Below are positions 1 through 8,818 of a DNA stretch of 64,000 nucleotides, piece by piece. Source of the DNA: CAWUIO01 sp963922455 (GTDB taxonomy: Bacteria; Bacteroidota; Bacteroidia; Cytophagales; Microscillaceae); the NCBI GenBank assembly GCA_963922455.1, contig CAWUIO010000005.1:1-64000 (forward strand), in the 5' to 3' direction. Each line of letters opens with the position of its first letter. Within the stretch, counting starts at the first letter, position 1. Made by a program: the position numbers and the translations under genes. The notes beneath the pieces are model-generated. The model searched no databases. It saw only the letters and a list, made by a program, of their open reading frames with translations, and had not been told where the DNA came from.

Positions 1-408
1 TTTAAAATAAAGCACTCTCCTCATTCCAAGCTTTCTAGCTTTTCGGACAGTCTTAATTAACTCAGCCTGGAACATTTTTAGATCCTCTGGGGATTTGAGC
101 CCTTGGGTGTGTTTTAAGCTAAGCATCGTCAGGATTTACCGAGAAAACGTCCGGCTATAATTCACTACTTCTCCCCAAATTTTCCGTCCTTCCCAAAAGC
201 GATCATAGGCTGAATTATTCCGGAACCCTAGTAGAATTGCAATAGCCGTTCCCAATGTGCCAATTGGAAGATAATCCAACGCTGCTTGCTTGATATTTAA
301 TTCCAAATAGGCATAAGAAACACCCGTAGATAAAAGTAACATGAGGAATATACTCTTCCAGCTAACTTTTACAATATAGGAGAAGGAGACGTATTTTTTG
401 ACTACCAT
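1..408 (-). pseudogene. Bestrophin-family (UPF0187) channel, nonsense-interrupted and cut by window edge
   Basis: The intact N-terminal part (90 codons from the ATG at 408) carries one hydrophobic segment at about residues 16-34 and the family's hallmark stretch LGFRNNSAYDRFWEGRKIWG followed by VNYSRTFSR. Bacterial bestrophin-like proteins (PF01062, about 300 aa, inner-membrane anion channels) continue here with Gln plus a hydrophobic stretch. In this sequence a TAA stands at 136-138 exactly where Gln (CAA) is expected, and the same frame then stays open to the window edge, reading ILTMLSLKHTQGL and onwards. That is what a single C-to-T nonsense change would look like. A sequencing error is the alternative. 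The part beyond about base 60 no longer resembles the family well, so further decay is possible. The rest of the gene lies outside the window. Confidence 0.6.
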
Positions 409-886
409 ACTTTAATATTTACGCTAAACCAGACCTCTCAATGCCCTTAACAAAAGCTGCAATAACACATTCATAAAGGTCTACATAATTAGTGAACTAA
501 GTTATAAAATAGTTTTAAAAGCATCTTTATGAGGGAAGATCGGCTGAATGCCAGAGCATGACTTGTGTTCTATTCAAAGAATTAGTAACTATGTATTCCT
601 AATACGAATGACACCAAAAAGCGCAATTGTAAGGGGCTAACATGTGGCCCATGACTAGATCAATTCCCAAGGGTTGATGTAGTAATATCACTATGCATTA
701 CCGAAGAGATGACATTTAAGATGTAGTGCATAAAAAATTCCTCAATCAGATAACTCCTTTTATATATCACGTCAACACTTGTCGGTTTATTCGAGAGTAA
801 TTGGCAAGATTAACTTATTCAGATCTTATTCATAAGACTTGAGGTATTTCTCTTTATATCTTCCGATGAGGTAAAATTGATTTAGC
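409..886. other. Intergenic region upstream of histidine kinase, no gene seen
   Basis: AT-rich spacer between the divergently placed bestrophin remnant and the sensor kinase gene. I see no open frame with coding character, no tRNA-like fold and no repeat copy. It presumably contains promoters for both flanking genes, but I found no TTTG-N19-TAnnTTTG match. Confidence 0.5.
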
Positions 887-2782
887 ATGCAGTTTCGTTT
901 TCAGAAGTTTCGCACCAGACTATTTCTTGCGTTTTTAAGCATTACCATAATTTCACTGGTTTTGGCACTTACGAGTGTTGGTTATTATGCACGGGGGAGT
1001 AAATTAACTTCTGTAACTATCGAAATGGAGGAAGTATTTGTTGATATACTCAAGGTACTCCGATACGAACACGATTTCTTTTACTACGAAACGAGAAACC
1101 CTCAGTTTTTTAAAACAAAAGAAAGTGCTTTTCAACTAAAGCATGACTCTCTCATCCAAGTAGTCCGTCAAAAACTTTATCGCCTTTTGGATATGCCACT
1201 TGTCCGCTTATTAGACTTGGATGAGGTCTATGTGAAGGACTACATCAAGCGAATCATATACGAACTGGAATCTTATGAACGTTCTTTCCTCCTCTTAGCC
1301 GATTTATCCTATCGCCGTGGTTTTAAAGATTATGGCCTAATTGGGCACATGCGGAATAAAATACACCGGGTAGAGCAGCTTAATTACGGCATCAACCGAG
1401 CTGACATGCTCATGCTAAGAAGGCACGAAAAAGATTACATCATCCGTAAAGATGAGCTATATGCCGGTAAATTAGAAATACTTTGCAACCAACTCATCCA
1501 GTCTTTACGGTTAGATCATCAATTAGAAAAAGTGCAAAGAGAAGAGGTAATCCAATTATTGCAGGCTTATTTGACCGACTTCAATAGTCTAAAAAAATTA
1601 GAAAAACAGATCGGCCTGAGCAATCACGAAGGGGTTAATGCTCAAATGAGAGCCCATGCTGATCGTACAGCCACTTTGATGGAAGAGTTTTTAAGTCAAA
1701 TTGACCAAAAAATTCAAGCACTCAAGGTATACCAAAACAATACGCTATGGTTAATCATCGCCTTGGCTATTTTATTAAGTTTAATACTAAGCTATTTTTT
1801 AGCCCGTAAAATTACAAGCCCTATTCTGGAGCTTAGTGCTTTTATTAAAGATACAGTCAAGGAAGGTTTTCATCCCAGTAGTAAAAAAGCTCCACTGGTA
1901 TCCGGATCTTCTGATGAAATTGGTGAGCTAACGGGGCACTTTAACCACATGCTAGGTGAAATACAGGCCCGTATGCAAGAAAACTTAGAAAAAAATGAGG
2001 AACTGGCTTTACAGAACGAGGAGCTTAGCGCCATAAATACCCAGATTCAAGAGTCGGAAAATCGTTTGTCCCGCCTCAATCACGTGAAGGACCGAATTCT
2101 CGCTATTATTTCTCACGATTTACGTTCTCCTTTGGCTACAGTAAAGGGTTTTATGCATATAATTGACGATAACGCAGAAGCTTTTACCAGTAAAGAGATA
2201 CAAAACTTTGCCAGACAAAATCAAAAATCCCTGTTTCGGGTCATTGATTTGCTAGACAATTTATTACAGTGGAGCCTATCCCAGACTGGCGAATTGGACT
2301 TTAAACCCCAGGGCCTAGATCCTTCTGAAGTTATACGAACTAATATTGACCTGTATGAAAAGTCGGCAAGTAACAAACAGATAACTCTACACGCAAAAGT
2401 TATTTCGGAGGCCCAAGTATATGCCGACCCAAATATGTTGGACTACATCCTCCGCAACTTGATTGCAAATGCCATCAAATTTTCCCATCCTAACTCAGAA
2501 ATATGGATCAAAGCCCAGGAAGCTGAGGAAGATTGGATTAACTTCAGTGTCATGGATGAAGGAGTCGGTATAGGAAAGGAAGAAATTTCCAAAATTTTGT
2601 TTGAAGGTGAGCATCATACTTCTCGAGGAACCGGCAATGAAAAGGGTACAGGTTTTGGCCTATTATTAGTCAAAAGCTTCATCGAAAAACACGGGGGGAC
2701 CTTAAAGTTTGAGAGCGAGGAGGGTAAAGGCACTACGGTAAACTTCCGTTTGCAAAAAATGAGTGTCCCTGAACTAAAATAA
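887..2782 (+). CDS. Membrane sensor histidine kinase with HBM-like periplasmic domain
   Basis: Two-component sensor kinase of 631 aa. It has a transmembrane segment at about 12-34, a long helical extracytoplasmic region at 35-284, a second transmembrane segment at about 286-306, a HAMP-like linker to about 360, and a coiled coil at about 362-400. A HisKA domain follows with the phosphoacceptor H410 in SHDLRSP, then an HATPase_c domain with N-box NLIANAIKF (524-532), G1 DEGVGIG (557-563) and G2 GTGFGLLL (587-594). All catalytic boxes are intact. The periplasmic part contains RRHEKDYIIRKDELY (178-192), reminiscent of the helical bimodular (HBM) sensor fold. There is no attached or adjacent response regulator, so the partner is unknown. 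A hairpin follows the stop codon. Confidence 0.93.
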   Translation: MQFRFQKFRTRLFLAFLSITIISLVLALTSVGYYARGSKLTSVTIEMEEVFVDILKVLRYEHDFFYYETRNPQFFKTKESAFQLKHDSLIQVVRQKLYRLLDMPLVRLLDLDEVYVKDYIKRIIYELESYERSFLLLADLSYRRGFKDYGLIGHMRNKIHRVEQLNYGINRADMLMLRRHEKDYIIRKDELYAGKLEILCNQLIQSLRLDHQLEKVQREEVIQLLQAYLTDFNSLKKLEKQIGLSNHEGVNAQMRAHADRTATLMEEFLSQIDQKIQALKVYQNNTLWLIIALAILLSLILSYFLARKITSPILELSAFIKDTVKEGFHPSSKKAPLVSGSSDEIGELTGHFNHMLGEIQARMQENLEKNEELALQNEELSAINTQIQESENRLSRLNHVKDRILAIISHDLRSPLATVKGFMHIIDDNAEAFTSKEIQNFARQNQKSLFRVIDLLDNLLQWSLSQTGELDFKPQGLDPSEVIRTNIDLYEKSASNKQITLHAKVISEAQVYADPNMLDYILRNLIANAIKFSHPNSEIWIKAQEAEEDWINFSVMDEGVGIGKEEISKILFEGEHHTSRGTGNEKGTGFGLLLVKSFIEKHGGTLKFESEEGKGTTVNFRLQKMSVPELK

Positions 2783-2785
2783 TAA

Positions 2786-2815
2786 AGCCGCGGTCTTATA
2801 AATTAGACCACGGCT
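2786..2815. terminator. Bidirectional hairpin terminator between kinase and PpiD genes
   Basis: Arms AGCCGCGGTCT and AGACCACGGCT (one mismatch) enclose an 8-nt AT loop, directly after the kinase stop. On the minus strand the stem is followed by a T-rich run, so it probably also ends transcription of the PpiD-like gene, whose stop is 31 bases away. Confidence 0.7.
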
Positions 2816-2845
2816 AAATAATTAAATACAATTTAATTTCTTATC

Positions 2846-4969
2846 TTAATAATACTTGTATCGCTCATCTTTAATATTGGATGACTTCCGGATGGCCTGA
2901 TCTAATTGCGTACGTACCCGAGCTATTCTTCCACTTTTTTCTTGATCAACGTATTGAGAATATTCGGAGATTGGGGCCGCATTTTCTTTGACTTCCAATT
3001 CTAGAATGAATACCCCTGTATCATCTTGTATGATTGGGCTACGTTTACCCGGTATAAGGCCAAAAGATGCCCCAATAGCCCGTGGATTAGCTCCCGTATT
3101 CCCAAACGTAGTACCAGAAAGGGTTATATTTTCGGCCGTATTAAACGTAGCCCCTGCACCGTATTCTTTTGATATTTCTTCCAAGGATTTGTCATCTTGA
3201 CTCAGTTTCTCCATTATTTTTTGGGCTTTCAACTTTTTAATGGCCTCCGGTCTTAACTGTTCCCGGAAAATAGCTACGGAGCTCTCATCATCCTTCGTAG
3301 ACGATTTCAAACCCGCTACGATATATTTATTTTGATCAATAATCTCAAATACTTCGGATATTTGACCTATTTCGGCTTCATTGAAGGCCCAACGAACAAT
3401 TTCCCGGGCTCCCGTTAGAGATGCGAGGCGGGAGGTATTGGGATCAAGATTTGCTGCCAATTGTAGGTTGATGGCAGATGTACTTTCGGTTTTGATAGTC
3501 ATCCCTTCCAAATCACGACACTCTAATCTGAACTCATCGGCCTGGATTAGAATATCATTCCGAGTTTGTTCACTTGGCTCGACTTTCCGAGAAATCGTAG
3601 CCATTAAATAGGTATTCTTGGTTTTGGGAGCCGTAACATCAATGATATGATAACCAAAACGAGTTTCTACAAGATTAGGAATCAGACCTAAACCGGGAGC
3701 ATCAAAAACAGCATTTGCAAATGGTGCTACCATTTCTCCTCTTTGGAAATAACCTAAGTCACCCCCGCGACTTGCCGTTCCGTCCGAACCGTGTTCCTTG
3801 GCCATTTCGGCAAAGTCTGCCCCATTTTGAATTTCTTGTAAAACTTCCAAAGCCTTCTGTCGGGCTTCATCTTTTTTATCTTGTGTTTCATCTTCCCGGG
3901 CACTAAACAGGATGTGACTTGCCCGGGCAAATACAGCGGTATCTTCTTTTATATCTACCAACTTCACGATTTTATAGTCCGCTCCATCCAGAACGGGGCC
4001 ATAGACGTTACCTACTTCTAGGGGCCCCTCTTCATTAAATACAAAGGAAGGAACTTCTTTGGGAGACTGATAAGCATAAGGGTTAACATTATCAGATTGT
4101 AAAGCAGAAAAACTTGAATCATCCAAAGCCGTCTTAAAATCTTCGGCCAATTGATTCATTTCAGTTATAAAAGCTGTCGTATCAGCTTGGGTTGGAAAAA
4201 TATCAAAAGCTACGAACTCGACAGAACGAGAATTTTGAGCCTTGTATTTCTCTGGGGTTTCATCCAGAATCTCTTGTAATAGCTCATCAGTAATCTGTGA
4301 CTCCACCAGTGAATCTGGTATATTCGTGTAGGGCACGTATACATACTTTACTTTCGCCTTTGCATTTTGATTCAAGTACCGTCGTTTTGCCTCTTCTTCA
4401 GTGACATAACTAGACAATCGTAATAAGTCTTCGTATTTAGTTTGAGCCCGATTCTTTTTTAGTTCACGCTCAAAGTAAGACCACCGGATTTGAGCTTGAC
4501 GGTCTTGCCCCATTTGAGCCAAGTATTGGGTGACGAAAGCTGGATCAAAAACTTGGGTCTCTGGGTTTGTGAATTGTTGCTTTATCCAAGGGTGGATAAA
4601 TATGGAATCTCCTTGCACCATGGAGGTGAGCTCTTCATCGCTGACCTCTAGCCCTAAATTTTCCATTCGGTCTTGGTAAGCATATTTATAAACCAAACTT
4701 GACCAAGCTTCTTCTCGTAAAGAACCCATCTGGGTTTCATTGGGCATTTCGCCCCGGCTTAATTGATAATTACCCACGAGTAAATCTAGCTCTTGTTCAA
4801 ACTCTTGTCGGGTAATGCTATTTCCATTGATTTCTCCGACGTACAGTTGGGTTCGTCCTCCACCTCCTCCTGGGCTAAGAAGATCTGCTAAAACGAAGGC
4901 TAAGATAGAAAACCCAATGAGGGTTATCGCCAATGTTGAGTACTTACGGATTGTGTTGATTACTGCCAT
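2846..4969 (-). CDS. PpiD-like periplasmic peptidyl-prolyl isomerase (SurA_N + parvulin)
   Basis: Membrane-anchored folding factor for outer-membrane proteins (707 aa from the chosen start). It has one transmembrane helix at about residues 10-30, a glycine-rich linker, a SurA_N-like chaperone region at about 40-215, and a parvulin-type rotamase domain at about 348-450 with ASHILFSAR, GGDLGYFQRGEMV and RFGYHIIDV. A long C-terminal chaperone part follows. An ATG at 5011 is in frame, but I chose 4969 for two reasons. The protein then begins MAVINTIRKYS, as Bacteroidota homologues do, and a near-perfect promoter (5028-4998, minus strand) would start transcription at about 4990, downstream of the earlier ATG. 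It follows the CNNM gene on the same strand and likely has this promoter of its own. Confidence 0.92.
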   Translation of the reverse strand: MAVINTIRKYSTLAITLIGFSILAFVLADLLSPGGGGGRTQLYVGEINGNSITRQEFEQELDLLVGNYQLSRGEMPNETQMGSLREEAWSSLVYKYAYQDRMENLGLEVSDEELTSMVQGDSIFIHPWIKQQFTNPETQVFDPAFVTQYLAQMGQDRQAQIRWSYFERELKKNRAQTKYEDLLRLSSYVTEEEAKRRYLNQNAKAKVKYVYVPYTNIPDSLVESQITDELLQEILDETPEKYKAQNSRSVEFVAFDIFPTQADTTAFITEMNQLAEDFKTALDDSSFSALQSDNVNPYAYQSPKEVPSFVFNEEGPLEVGNVYGPVLDGADYKIVKLVDIKEDTAVFARASHILFSAREDETQDKKDEARQKALEVLQEIQNGADFAEMAKEHGSDGTASRGGDLGYFQRGEMVAPFANAVFDAPGLGLIPNLVETRFGYHIIDVTAPKTKNTYLMATISRKVEPSEQTRNDILIQADEFRLECRDLEGMTIKTESTSAINLQLAANLDPNTSRLASLTGAREIVRWAFNEAEIGQISEVFEIIDQNKYIVAGLKSSTKDDESSVAIFREQLRPEAIKKLKAQKIMEKLSQDDKSLEEISKEYGAGATFNTAENITLSGTTFGNTGANPRAIGASFGLIPGKRSPIIQDDTGVFILELEVKENAAPISEYSQYVDQEKSGRIARVRTQLDQAIRKSSNIKDERYKYY

Positions 4970-4997
4970 ACCTAATGTCGCTATGTATTTGAGTCCG

Positions 4998-5028
4998 CAA
5001 ATATACAACATTAGGCAGTCATGACAAA
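4998..5028 (-). promoter_or_regulatory. Bacteroidota-type promoter of the PpiD-like gene
   Basis: Read on the minus strand: TTTG at 5028-5025, exactly 19 nt, then TATATTTG at 5005-4998. This matches the Bacteroidota -33/-7 consensus TTTG-N19-TAnnTTTG in every defined position. The predicted start of transcription is near 4990, giving about a 20-nt leader to the ATG at 4969. Confidence 0.75.
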
Positions 5029-5031
5029 GTA

Positions 5032-6372
5032 TCAGCCTGATCGTTGTAATTTAAGTGGGGCATTTTCGGAGCTTGCCCCTGAAGCCAGACTTGGGTTTTG
5101 AAAGGGTTTATCCAAAATCACTCGGATGGTATCTATCCGCGAATATTCTATGGCTTGAATATAAAAAGTAAAGGGAGGATACTTTATAATTTCTTTTGGT
5201 TGGGGAATGTTTTCGTTAATATATAAAATAAAGCCGCCTAGCGTATCATATTCCCCATCTGGTATTTCCCATCCGTACTTTTCATTTAAATAATCTATTT
5301 CGTGCCGGGCGCTAAGCAAAAAGGTCCTTTCGTCTTCTTGTCTTTCTATCCAGGCTTCTTTATCATATTCATCTTGAATCTCACCTAAGATCTCTTCTAC
5401 AATATCCTCCAAAGTAACGATGCCTGAGGTTCCTCCAAACTCATCTACGACCAAGGCTATACTTTTATGCTTCTGTATAAATTGTACCAATAATTCTTGG
5501 GCAGGAGTGGTTTCAGGTATAATGATAATATCAGATAAAATTGAGCGTATATCTTTTGGGGTTTGAAAAAGAGCCCCAGAGTGACAGTAACCAATTACAT
5601 TGTCTATACTATCCTGGAACACTATAATTTTGGAAAACCCGCTTTGTATAAAAGCCTTTTTTAGCTTATCAATAGGATCTTCTATTTCTACAGCTACTAG
5701 TTCTGTACGAGGAATCAAACAGTCGCGAACTTTGACATTTTTAAAGAGTACAGCATTGTTGAAAATTTTTGAGTCTATAGGTAGGTCTTCTTCTTGATTT
5801 TCATCGTTGAGGCTTCTCTCGAGGTAATTATTGATATCAACCAGCTTATATACGGCTTCTCCTTCCGAATATTTTAAATTGAACCCATACCGAATAAGAA
5901 GGTGCGAAAGCGACACAATTAGCCAAACAGGCCAATAAAAAGCCTGGTAAACCAACCAGGCAGGAACAGCCAAAACTTCCAGAAAACGGTCTGGATTAAA
6001 CATGAAAATAGTTTTAGGAAGAAATTCGGCCGTAATTAAAACTAATACGGTGGAGGCCAAGGTCTGCAAAATTAAAACGATGATTTCACTACGAAAATCA
6101 AAAGGCAATAAGGTAAGTATCCAAGGGTTTAAAAGCTCGGCCATGTAGATACCATAGACAACCAAAGTAATGGTATTGCCTACAAGTAGGGTAGAGATAA
6201 ATTGAGAAGGTTTTTTAATAAAACGGGTGATAATTGCCCCAGCCCAATTCCCTTCTTTCTTTTGGAGCTCAAAGTAAAGCTTATTGGCCGAGACAAAAGC
6301 AATTTCAGTACCGGAGAAAAAGGCCGAAAGTAAAAGAGAAAGTATTATAATGATTATTTCTTGATAGTCCAT
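5032..6372 (-). CDS. CNNM/CorC (HlyC)-family membrane protein with CBS pair
   Basis: Integral membrane protein of 446 aa. It has an N-terminal DUF21 (CNNM) domain with about four hydrophobic segments in residues 1-160 (FFSGTEIAFVSANK near the start is the family signature), a CBS pair at about 200-325 (VDEFGGTSGIVTLEDIVEEILGEI is the conserved end of the second CBS), and a CorC_HlyC transporter-associated domain at about 340-430. The family is linked to Mg2+/divalent cation efflux; older annotations call it hemolysin. The start codon directly abuts the stop of the small membrane protein upstream, so it is translated as part of the lptC operon. It could be called GldE-like, but I see nothing specific to gliding. 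Confidence 0.9.
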   Translation of the reverse strand: MDYQEIIIIILSLLLSAFFSGTEIAFVSANKLYFELQKKEGNWAGAIITRFIKKPSQFISTLLVGNTITLVVYGIYMAELLNPWILTLLPFDFRSEIIVLILQTLASTVLVLITAEFLPKTIFMFNPDRFLEVLAVPAWLVYQAFYWPVWLIVSLSHLLIRYGFNLKYSEGEAVYKLVDINNYLERSLNDENQEEDLPIDSKIFNNAVLFKNVKVRDCLIPRTELVAVEIEDPIDKLKKAFIQSGFSKIIVFQDSIDNVIGYCHSGALFQTPKDIRSILSDIIIIPETTPAQELLVQFIQKHKSIALVVDEFGGTSGIVTLEDIVEEILGEIQDEYDKEAWIERQEDERTFLLSARHEIDYLNEKYGWEIPDGEYDTLGGFILYINENIPQPKEIIKYPPFTFYIQAIEYSRIDTIRVILDKPFQNPSLASGASSENAPLKLQRSG

Positions 6373-6594
6373 TTAGCGCTTGGGTGGATGGAAGGTTTTC
6401 GATTCGGAGGATGATGAATCGTTCTCGGTTTTTCTATTTCCCTTGAGTAGATTATGACCCAATAAACACATAATAGAAAGCATGAATAACCAATAGGTTT
6501 CCTTAATTGAGTAGCCCAAACGAGTAAGTTGGTCAACTCCAATAATTAAGCATACAACACTTCCGGATAATAGAAGGACTTCTGGTAGTTTCAT
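6373..6594 (-). CDS. Small two-helix membrane protein in the lptC operon
   Basis: A 73-aa protein with two hydrophobic helices (about residues 5-23 and 31-50) and a polar, serine-rich tail with RKTEND and SSSSESK. I do not recognise a named family. The case for a real gene is positional. Its ATG overlaps the lptC stop by 4 bases (ATGA-type overlap at 6591-6594), and its stop is immediately followed by the ATG of the CNNM gene. This is the pattern of translational coupling. The longer overlapping frame at 6354-6542 is a shadow. Confidence 0.7.
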   Translation of the reverse strand: MKLPEVLLLSGSVVCLIIGVDQLTRLGYSIKETYWLFMLSIMCLLGHNLLKGNRKTENDSSSSESKTFHPPKR

Positions 6595-7286
6595 ATGACT
6601 GTATCAGATTGGCTTGGCGGCTTCTGGAAACTCGTACTATCCGTTTTTTGATCTTCACGAGCCGGAGTATTATTTTTCTTTTCTTTATCTTCTTCTGGAA
6701 TACTAAATTCGCCCCTTGGAAAAGTTATCTTATACTCCGTAAAATCTTGGTTGGCAGTTAATCCTTCTCCTTTTAACAGCTCGTCTGGGGTTGTAATAGT
6801 GACAAATTTTTCCGTGTAAATTTTTTGCTCTTCTGGTGACCAGTTAAGTTCTTCTGTATTTAACCTTTCTTGTTTGACAATATTTTCCACAACAACATCT
6901 CCAGTACCTGTGTATAAGTTTTCTATCTTAGAATACCGAGCTTTTTGAGCCGTAAGTTGATTATAGCAAAGCCCTTCATCATTATAAAAATTCAATGTAA
7001 TACCCTTGGGGAAATATTGATCTCCACTCTCATATTCCAACTGGAGAGGTGCTTCCATAATAATCTTTACATTGCCAGAATCCCGATAGACAGTCTGAAT
7101 ATTGACCGTTTTCATAATGGGACCATTATATGGTTCCAAGGCTTTTAACTGTTCTGGGTCTGTTTGACAAGAACTGGACAGTAATATAAAAAAAAAGACA
7201 TTAAATAAAAGCAAAAACCAGACAAGCCCCCTTTTAACTCGGTAAAAAGGGGCTTGCTGGCTTGAATTATCAATTGCTTTACTCAT
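6591..7286 (-). CDS. lptC: LptC, LPS export ABC transporter periplasmic protein
   Basis: A 231-aa protein with an N-terminal hydrophobic helix (about 20-37) ending in a lipobox-like LSSSC (C40). A beta-jellyroll LptC/DUF1239 domain follows at about 55-195: a purely beta, repetitive pattern with YFPKGITLNFYNDEG, LTAQKARYS and VVVENIVKQERLNTEELNW. The family bridges the LptB2FG transporter and LptA in lipopolysaccharide transit. E. coli LptC is bitopic; a lipoprotein form is normal in Bacteroidota. The last 35 residues are polar and low complexity. It lies 15 bases after the TPR gene and overlaps the small membrane gene by 4 bases. Confidence 0.88.
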   Translation of the reverse strand: MSKAIDNSSQQAPFYRVKRGLVWFLLLFNVFFFILLSSSCQTDPEQLKALEPYNGPIMKTVNIQTVYRDSGNVKIIMEAPLQLEYESGDQYFPKGITLNFYNDEGLCYNQLTAQKARYSKIENLYTGTGDVVVENIVKQERLNTEELNWSPEEQKIYTEKFVTITTPDELLKGEGLTANQDFTEYKITFPRGEFSIPEEDKEKKNNTPAREDQKTDSTSFQKPPSQSDTVI

Positions 7287-7301
7287 GAAGAGTTATGGGT
7301 T

Positions 7302-8627
7302 TTATAAGGAAGGGATAGTTACAGTCTCTCCAACCCAACAACCTACATTAACGATAGTACCACCGGCACTACGTTCAAAGATTTCGGTTTTAGTGGGGAA
7401 GTACTGTTTGGCAAGAGCTGCTTTTTGTTGATTACCAGCTTGTACGTATTTATTATAAGCGGCAATATAGATCGCTTTTTTGTTGACAGGGTTGGAAGCA
7501 TCTCCTCCATTACACTGCCTGGCACTATTAAAATACAGATCTCCAATAATCGTATACCCTTCATAAGCAAGACTTGCATCTGTGCTAATTGCTTGCCTAG
7601 CATCGGCCCGGGCCCCAATTACATCACCTTTTTTACTTTTCAACCTAGCCCTTGTCATCAAGGCTTCTGCTTTATCTTTTTGAGTCTCAGCCAGTGGCAG
7701 GGCTTTGGCGATATAAGACTCTGCCGTCGCATAATCCTTTATACCTAAATAATACTTGATTAAGAATTGATAACGACTCCAAGATGGATCTAGATTAACG
7801 AGCTCTTCACTTAACTTGATAAAATTTGGGTCATCTAAGCACTTAGCTTTCAACATACGACCAATGATGTCGTTTAGCATCGAGATCCTGTCTTCATCGG
7901 GCACCACTTCTAATTCGGGAATCATTTTATTACGAATAAAATCACAATCTATGGGTATTCGCTTTACAAACTCAGCATCAATGTATTCTTGAGTCTCTTC
8001 CCACTCTAGTTTTGCTTGATCCTTAGCGCCCCCTATATTATGCTCAATAATTGAAGTTAAATGCTCGTACTTATCAATGAAGGTTGTCGTATCGATTCCT
8101 TTCAATTTATTATCAAACATGATCCCCGTTACGTACATGTTGTATTTAATATTCGCTGAGTACGTGTCATTTTTATTTAACTCAACCAGGCGGGCATATA
8201 AATCATAAAGTTCGGGCAGTTTTTCTGGGCGGTCAATCCAGTAACTTACGGCATAATATCCCTTCTGATTTAAGACATCAGCCTCTCCGCCAAAATTTTT
8301 AATTCGCTGATCATATAATTTTAGAGCAGCATCTTCATAAGCAGACTTCTGGGTGGCATCTTCTGTTTCTTGAACCAAAGAGTGATAGGTTCTTACTCCT
8401 TTGATGTATAGTTGACAATTGAGATCCGGGGTATTTTCAAGAAGCCACTCCAGTGGTTCTACGGCTGTTTTGTAACTTTTAGAGCGAAGATCATCTGAAA
8501 ACAAGGTGAATTTTTCTTTGGCTCTCTGGGGGTCATCTCCCCACTTATACTCCTCGGTACATTGAGCTGAGGAAACAGCAATGGCCGAAAGAAATAATGC
8601 AAACGTTAATAAGAACTTTCTTTTCAT
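7302..8627 (-). CDS. Secreted TPR-repeat protein
   Basis: A 441-aa protein with a cleavable signal peptide (about 1-21, SSAQC; a lipobox is less likely because the preceding residues are SAQ). The mature part is almost entirely helical with TPR-like repeats, clearest at about 290-400 (YLGIKDYATAESYIAKALPLA, then KSKKGDVIGARADARQAI). The enzymatic role is unknown; TPR proteins scaffold complexes, here in the periplasm. It sits between the outer-membrane protein gene and lptC on the same strand, 15 bases before lptC, which hints at a role in envelope assembly (inference only). Confidence 0.8.
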   Translation of the reverse strand: MKRKFLLTFALFLSAIAVSSAQCTEEYKWGDDPQRAKEKFTLFSDDLRSKSYKTAVEPLEWLLENTPDLNCQLYIKGVRTYHSLVQETEDATQKSAYEDAALKLYDQRIKNFGGEADVLNQKGYYAVSYWIDRPEKLPELYDLYARLVELNKNDTYSANIKYNMYVTGIMFDNKLKGIDTTTFIDKYEHLTSIIEHNIGGAKDQAKLEWEETQEYIDAEFVKRIPIDCDFIRNKMIPELEVVPDEDRISMLNDIIGRMLKAKCLDDPNFIKLSEELVNLDPSWSRYQFLIKYYLGIKDYATAESYIAKALPLAETQKDKAEALMTRARLKSKKGDVIGARADARQAISTDASLAYEGYTIIGDLYFNSARQCNGGDASNPVNKKAIYIAAYNKYVQAGNQQKAALAKQYFPTKTEIFERSAGGTIVNVGCWVGETVTIPSL

Positions 8628-8818
8628 TTTTTTGATACGTTAATAACTGTATAATTATTCTTTAATGTTTGGGTTTTATAGTATATTATAAAATAAAATT
8701 TTGATTAGATTTGTTCCCTCAAAACCCCAGAAGGCAGTAGATCTATCCTACTTCTACCCGGTTTTAAACCAAAAACACCAAGTGTATAAAGAGCTGAGAG
8801 TTATAAAACACATAGCTA

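Noticed and set aside
6354..6542. A 62-codon frame overlapping the small membrane gene
   Set aside because: Shadow of 6373-6594, whose start and stop fit the operon exactly.
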